Position numbers and translations under genes: made by a program
Notes under the pieces: model-generated
Seen by the model: the letters and a program-made list of their open reading frames with translations, nothing else
Databases searched by the model: none
Told to the model about the DNA's origin: nothing
Source: JAUILH01 sp965230535
GTDB taxonomy: Bacteria > Bacteroidota > Bacteroidia > Flavobacteriales_D > JAUILH01
NCBI GenBank assembly: GCA_965230535.1
Contig: OZ246009.1
Coordinates: 186,001-250,000, forward strand
Direction of reading: 5' to 3'
DNA length: 64,000 nucleotides
In this document: positions 59,755 to 64,000 of the stretch, in pieces
Layout of the letters: every line of letters begins with the position of its first letter
Numbering within the stretch: position 1 is the first letter of the stretch

Positions 59755-61218
59755 CTATTTCTTTAAGAATTCTATGGGTGTTTTTTGCGAATACATTTTC
59801 AATTGCATGATGCTTCCATCCCAATTATTAATAAACTCAACACTAAATTCCGGGTTGAATTCTCCGGAAAATCCTTCGGTTCCTTTTAGGTAAAAGTAGT
59901 TGTAATTTAAATGGGCGAGTTGGAATTTATACTTAGGAAGAATGGCATATAATTTTTCGTTTTCCAACACAACTTTGATATTTCCATACCCTTCTGCATA
60001 ATAATCGCCAACAAATTCTTCGATAGAGTTGAGAGGTGGTTTGTCTTGATTTAATAATGAATCACCAATCGTGGGTTTATAGATGTCGCCCACATGAATG
60101 GGGAAATCAAAGTCGGGTAAATCCATGAGCTTTCTCGAGATATAATCTGAAACGGCATAGGGGAGCAGAGAGTTTTTTTGATTGGTTAGCACCACAATCC
60201 CAATATTTTCAAATGGAAACAATTCCATGGATGTAGAGAATCCAATGGTATTACCACCATGGCGTAGTCTGTACTTACCATACCATGCTCTAAGTCTCCA
60301 CCCATATCCTTCGCCCCAAAGAAAGTGGTCCTTTTCATAAGCATCAATTTTCATGTTTTGTAGTCTTGAAGCTTCTTTTATGTATTTCTCAGGGATCACT
60401 TGTTTTCCATCATAAACTCCATTGTTGAGCCAGGCGAGCATCCAACGCGACAAATCATTTACCGAACTTTTTATAGCTCCGGCCGGTGCCCAGGAATAGT
60501 AATCTTCAAATGGAACGGATAGCACTTCTCCCTGATACTGCGCATAGCCCTTTGAAAAATTATTGGCTTTTACCATTTCCTCCACTGTGGTAAAAGATGA
60601 GTTCATGCCAAGTGGGGTAAAGAATTCATCCTTAATGTTTTCGTCCCATTCTTTTTGTGTCACTTGTTCAGCAACTGTTCCTGCCAAAGTATAGCCAATA
60701 TTGCTGTAGATCCAACTGTTTTTGATCTCACCTTGCGGCTTAAGATATTTTAAACGTTGGACTGTTTTTAGTTTATCTCTTTCGGGAAACATGACAATAG
60801 AAGAACCTTGATCTCCAATTCCACTTCTGTGGCTCAATAAATCTCCAATGGTGATGAGGTTATCCATTTTTTCATTGTAGAAACGAAAATTGGGGACATA
60901 CATTGCTGGTTTATCGTCCAAAGACAATTGACCTCTGGATTCCAGGACACCTAATAAAGCGCCTGTAAACGATTTACTCATGGAAGCAATATGAAAAACG
61001 GTATTTTCATTTACAGGTAGTTTTGCCTCTAAATCGCGGTACCCAAATCCCTTGGAGTAAATAACAGATCCATCCTTAACAATTGCTACTGCCAAACCAA
61101 TGGCTTCATACTGGTCTATAAGTTCATTGATTTTCTTGTCTAAGCGTTTTAGTTTTTTGTGTTGACCAATGGATATTTGAGTGAATAACAATAGTCCCAA
61201 AATGCAAATAAACTTCAT
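59755..61218 (-). CDS. secreted beta-lactamase-fold serine hydrolase
   Basis: 487 aa. Signal peptide at 1-19. SxxK as S79-M-S-K82, YxN in WIYSNIGYTLAG, and HGG in RHGGNTIG, the catalytic set of class C beta-lactamase/esterase-fold enzymes. C-terminal 100 residues form a beta-rich extra domain (lipocalin-like, DUF3471-type). Family members are esterases, D-aminopeptidases or peptidases; real beta-lactamase activity is not implied. A second homologous domain lies in the fusion protein just downstream. Confidence 0.92.
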   Translation of the reverse strand: MKFICILGLLLFTQISIGQHKKLKRLDKKINELIDQYEAIGLAVAIVKDGSVIYSKGFGYRDLEAKLPVNENTVFHIASMSKSFTGALLGVLESRGQLSLDDKPAMYVPNFRFYNEKMDNLITIGDLLSHRSGIGDQGSSIVMFPERDKLKTVQRLKYLKPQGEIKNSWIYSNIGYTLAGTVAEQVTQKEWDENIKDEFFTPLGMNSSFTTVEEMVKANNFSKGYAQYQGEVLSVPFEDYYSWAPAGAIKSSVNDLSRWMLAWLNNGVYDGKQVIPEKYIKEASRLQNMKIDAYEKDHFLWGEGYGWRLRAWYGKYRLRHGGNTIGFSTSMELFPFENIGIVVLTNQKNSLLPYAVSDYISRKLMDLPDFDFPIHVGDIYKPTIGDSLLNQDKPPLNSIEEFVGDYYAEGYGNIKVVLENEKLYAILPKYKFQLAHLNYNYFYLKGTEGFSGEFNPEFSVEFINNWDGSIMQLKMYSQKTPIEFLKK

Positions 61219-61315
61219 CTTCTGGTTGTTTTAGAATTTCGCTCAAAGGTCTAAAACAGGCAAGAGTTAAACGTCCGAGTACGTGAAGTCGGACGGATTT
61301 TATTGCAGATAAAAC

Positions 61316-62404
61316 TCAAACTTCATTTTTCCTGAAGTCAACGGGTGTTTGTTTGGTGAACTTCTTAAATGCGGTATAAAAAGAAGACTTGGAGTTGAAG
61401 CCAACCATATATAAGATTTCCTGAACGGTGAGTTCTTTTTTGTCCGGATCCCGGAGTATTTCCTTGGCATTGTTGATGCGATACTCATTTATAAAATCGA
61501 AAAAATGCTTCCCGATATTTTGATTGATGATGATGGACAATTCTCGTTCCGGCATTCCAATTAAAGAGGCCAATTTTTCCAATGTTAATTTATCATCTAA
61601 ATATGGCTTTTCCTGCTCCATAAATTCCATGATTCTTTTTAAATCTTCATCGGTAGCTACATTTTTAGCCTCATTCATTTCAGAGTTTGCCGATTCAAGT
61701 AAAGATTTTGATGGAGTTAAATCGATATTAATGCCCTTAAACAATGAAGGCTGATAAAGTGCCTTAAGTACGAAAAAAGTGGTTATAGATAGTACAGAAA
61801 GACTTATTATCAGATTCATATTTGGTACAAATTCATAAAAGCCTGAATTGGACAAAAACCATCTTGTAGCGACAAAGGCGTGTCCTATACAAGAGATTAC
61901 TGTGATTTGAAACAACCAACTGTAAGTGGTATGATTGCCTTCTGAGTAGTTTTCGAGATATAAGGTCTTATACCTTCCCAGAATGATGAAAATGGCAATG
62001 ATGTATGCAAGCCACTGGATTTCTACCACTATTTCATAGATAAACACACTGCGACTGGAGAAATTGCTTGCTATTAAAACACCAAAAAACAAGATGAACA
62101 GTAAGGCATGAAGCAGGTGTTTTTTAATGAGGCTGAAGTTTGCATAACAGGCAGACAAGACATAAAAGTAGAACAAGGGCATTTGTAACAGGCTGGATGC
62201 CATTTTTAGGCTTTTTAAAACCAAATACTCTGATGGAATAGAAATAAAGAAGCCTGTTAAATCAAACGCTATGAGTAGCAAGCAAGCACCAAATAATCTA
62301 TTGGATAGTTTGTTTTTCGACTTTACCGTTAACAGAAAAACAGAAAGAATGATTATGGTAAATGTGGCAATCTTTCCAAGACTTTCAGTAAACTCCATTT
62401 TCAT
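61316..62404 (-). CDS. membrane-anchored AraC-type transcriptional regulator
   Basis: 362 aa. Seven or eight hydrophobic helices in the N-terminal 220 residues, then a linker, then a C-terminal AraC HTH (about 265-360: LTLEKLASLIGMPERELSIIINQNIGKHFFDFINEYR, VQEILYMVGFNSKSSFYTAFKKFTKQTP). This membrane-sensor AraC architecture is common in Bacteroidota. It sits upstream of the serine-hydrolase genes on the same strand and may regulate them. Two starts possible (ATG at 62404 or 62398). Confidence 0.92.
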   Translation of the reverse strand: MKMEFTESLGKIATFTIIILSVFLLTVKSKNKLSNRLFGACLLLIAFDLTGFFISIPSEYLVLKSLKMASSLLQMPLFYFYVLSACYANFSLIKKHLLHALLFILFFGVLIASNFSSRSVFIYEIVVEIQWLAYIIAIFIILGRYKTLYLENYSEGNHTTYSWLFQITVISCIGHAFVATRWFLSNSGFYEFVPNMNLIISLSVLSITTFFVLKALYQPSLFKGINIDLTPSKSLLESANSEMNEAKNVATDEDLKRIMEFMEQEKPYLDDKLTLEKLASLIGMPERELSIIINQNIGKHFFDFINEYRINNAKEILRDPDKKELTVQEILYMVGFNSKSSFYTAFKKFTKQTPVDFRKNEV

Positions 62405-62461
62405 ATCAAATAGTGCGTAATTATTGTTTTAGTTTCGAAAAACGGAAGTTAGTCTGGGTAA

Positions 62462-62497
62462 TAAAATTTCGCCACCTTTTTTAGGTGGCGAAATTTG
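62462..62497 (-). terminator. terminator after tRNA-Ala
   Basis: AAATTTCGCCACCT (62464-62477) and AGGTGGCGAAATTT (62483-62496) form a perfect 14-bp stem with a TTTTT loop; on the minus strand it is followed by TTTTAT. It lies right after the tRNA and before the AraC gene. Confidence 0.85.
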
Positions 62498-62501
62498 GAA
62501 G

Positions 62502-62575
62502 TGGAGCATAGCGGAGTCGAACCGCTGACCTCTACACTGCCAGTGTAGCGCTCTAGCCAGCTGAGCTAATGCCCC
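62502..62575 (-). tRNA. tRNA-Ala (anticodon GGC)
   Basis: On the minus strand the sequence starts GGGGCATTAGCTCAGCTGG and ends with the acceptor strand ATGCTCC-A. The anticodon arm CTACA-CTGGCAG-TGTAG gives anticodon GGC; the T arm AGCGG-TTCGACT-CCGCT is intact. All stems pair; the CCA end is not encoded. 74 nt. Confidence 0.97.
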
Positions 62576-62613
62576 AGGGAGAGCGAATTTAATAAAATTT
62601 ACCAAGTATGCGC

Positions 62614-64000
62614 CTAGAAAGATGGCGCATTTAAAGTTCGGTACTTGGTTTTGGTCACAACCTTCTTGTTTTTAGGGTACTTGATGGTATAACTCAACTC
62701 AAATGCCTGCGATTGAGATGGTGCCAGCTGTACATCCCAGGTGAGGATACCAGTGTCTTCGTTCTCTTCCGCATCAGATGTCTCATCAACATTCACACTG
62801 ATCTCGCTGTTCTTCGAAATTGGATACTGATCCTGAATTTCGATTTTAATTGGCTTAGTGTGCTGGTTTTTAATCTTTATGTTGTACTTGTACGTCTCCT
62901 TACGCTGGTTACCCAGGATGGACTTGGAAGCGAAATCGAGCTTCTCAACACGTTCTATTAATACCTTGTCGTCGCGACCTAAAGAAATGGCCAAAGTATC
63001 GTTAAACTCGAAAGGATTAAGAGCCGATTTGCCTACATACTTGTTGGCAAAGTAAATATTTACAGGACCTTCAATCAGGTTAAGCGATTCCCAACCAACC
63101 ACATTGGCCAGCAAGAAGGCTTTTTTCTCCAACTTAGGCACACAGAAGTGAGAATAGGTGGCTGGCAATTCAGACTCGGAAATGCCAATAATATATGGCT
63201 TGGCGTCTGCCGGAATAGAGTATGGTTTGTCAATATTAAACTGCACACTTACTTCTGATACCAGTACTTCTTTGTAATGCACTTTTTGCATTTGGTTGTT
63301 GTCCCAGGTATCGGCACTTCTGTTTTGAACGCTCATGTTGTAGTTGGCAGATTTAGGTGCGCTTTTCCTGTAAGCAATGTTTGAACTGTAGTTAAGGTAC
63401 CAAGGCGACAATTCTGGTTGTGCAGCACTTAGGTAAGGATCTGCACTGGATAAGAACATTTTCACGTCTTTCCATGGAATAGAAGTGTTGTTGAATACAC
63501 GTCCCTTGTATACAATATTGATCTTGCTGTTGATGTCCTTGGCTTTGATATCGTAGATAGGTTCCCAGCCGGCCTGACTGCTTAAATACCTCAATCCCAT
63601 ATTAACTGCCGTGGCATTTGGAGACTCTACCAATACATGAATGTCGTAACGCTTTGGGTTGTTTTCATAATTAAGTGTAGATAGCTGCTTGTTAAGCTTG
63701 CTTCTGAGCTCTCTGTCTTTTCTTTGTTGAAGGGTGAGTTCTGTTAGCTTGCGATTTACATCCAATACACGTTTCCTGAAGAAATTAACGGCTTTTTCCA
63801 GTTCGTCTACAGACAAGCCATTTTGTGAACCGCTTACTTTTTTGTTTTCCAAAAGAACACCTTTTTCAACGGTGTAGGCGTCAATTAAATCTTCAAGTTC
63901 AGCCAGTTTCACGTCCATATCTGCAATGCTGTCTTTAATGGCCTTGATTCTTGGTTCCAGAGATTCCGGTACCAAAAAGTTGAGTTCTGAAGTAACGCTA
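62614..64000 (-). CDS. MuiA-like DUF4139 protein, N-terminus missing (window edge)
   Basis: At least 462 codons; the frame is open to the edge, so the first part (signal peptide and DUF4140) lies outside. The visible N-terminal 110 residues are coiled coil (EPRIKAIKDSIADMDVKLAELEDLI, ELEKAVNFFRKRV). The rest is a DUF4139 domain typical of mucoidy-inhibitor MuiA-like proteins: GLRYLSSQAGWEPIYDIKAKD, VYKGRVFNNTSIPWKDVKMFLSSADP, and the last strands AFELSYTIKYPKNKKVV. Probably a periplasmic or surface protein; role not well known. Downstream of it, on the same strand, is tRNA-Ala. Confidence 0.9.
   Translation of the reverse strand, partial: SVTSELNFLVPESLEPRIKAIKDSIADMDVKLAELEDLIDAYTVEKGVLLENKKVSGSQNGLSVDELEKAVNFFRKRVLDVNRKLTELTLQQRKDRELRSKLNKQLSTLNYENNPKRYDIHVLVESPNATAVNMGLRYLSSQAGWEPIYDIKAKDINSKINIVYKGRVFNNTSIPWKDVKMFLSSADPYLSAAQPELSPWYLNYSSNIAYRKSAPKSANYNMSVQNRSADTWDNNQMQKVHYKEVLVSEVSVQFNIDKPYSIPADAKPYIIGISESELPATYSHFCVPKLEKKAFLLANVVGWESLNLIEGPVNIYFANKYVGKSALNPFEFNDTLAISLGRDDKVLIERVEKLDFASKSILGNQRKETYKYNIKIKNQHTKPIKIEIQDQYPISKNSEISVNVDETSDAEENEDTGILTWDVQLAPSQSQAFELSYTIKYPKNKKVVTKTKYRTLNAPSF

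Noticed and set aside
59755..61218. Antibiotic-resistance beta-lactamase
   Set aside because: The fold motifs are those of the broad class C-like serine hydrolase family; nothing points to beta-lactam hydrolysis.
62464..62496. 14-bp perfect inverted repeat as a mobile-element end or attachment site at the tRNA
   Set aside because: It is a hairpin with a T-rich follow-on just past the tRNA; no integrase or direct repeats of the tRNA end are present.

Overview
The window reads as chromosomal DNA of a marine-type member of the Bacteroidota (Flavobacteriia/Cryomorphaceae-like). The evidence is: at least seven secreted proteins ending in type IX secretion (T9SS) sorting domains; hybrid and propeller-type two-component sensors; B-type succinate dehydrogenase in the order sdhC-sdhA-sdhB; -7 boxes of the Bacteroidota form TAnnTTTG; almost no Shine-Dalgarno sequences; and low-to-moderate G+C. 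I see no insertion sequence, prophage, CRISPR array or rRNA. There is one tRNA (Ala, GGC). Genes are tightly packed, and three convergent pairs end with interlocked stop codons.

Layout. 1-9 kb: 5' end of a PlsC-like acyltransferase, small barrel protein, DUF2461, trpS, a T9SS protein, two translationally coupled carboxypeptidase-regulatory-like proteins, a cupredoxin/c-type-cytochrome-like gene pair, then AraC and TetR regulators with an extended SDR reductase. The TetR-SDR promoter carries a perfect palindromic operator. 9-17 kb: a T9SS protein with a thioredoxin-like CGPC centre, then the suf Fe-S assembly operon (sufA-sufB-lipoprotein-sufC-sufD-sufS) with an unusual lipoprotein gene inside it. 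17-23 kb: DUF4412 protein, two helical-repeat proteins, a RidA-like protein, thiL and an acidic lipoprotein. 23-45 kb: a signalling and secretion region, with a LytS/LytTR-type system, a 1.3-kDa-residue-scale (about 1320 aa) T9SS protein followed by a broken second sorting domain, a hybrid two-component regulator (HTCS), and T9SS proteins including a subtilisin-like protease. 45-51 kb: hydrolase, Xaa-Pro peptidase, sdhCAB. 51-57 kb: VOC protein, bestrophin, AlkD-like protein, divergent oxyR and dps-catalase, AraC. 57-64 kb: GNAT, two beta-lactamase-fold serine hydrolases (one fused to an alpha/beta hydrolase), a membrane-anchored AraC regulator, tRNA-Ala and a MuiA-like DUF4139 protein running off the end.

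The most interesting signals are non-coding. (1) A bipartite direct repeat with an exact 21-bp period, TATTTGTTCAAAT-N7-CTATTTATTCA, lies upstream of the HTCS gene and again upstream of the adjacent T9SS gene, with all 24 defined bases identical. It is a strong candidate for the HTCS binding site and defines a small regulon. (2) A 23-bp palindrome with 10-bp arms and a 3-bp spacer lies in the suf promoter region. A near-copy lies upstream of sdhCAB, linking Fe-S assembly and a major Fe-S enzyme to one unidentified regulator. (3) The 12-mer TTGACATGTATA occurs three times, all in intergenic DNA flanking the LytTR system and its neighbours. (4) A 36-nt inverted repeat sits directly before the HTCS start codon.

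Functional assignments are from recognisable motifs and family knowledge only; no database search was run.
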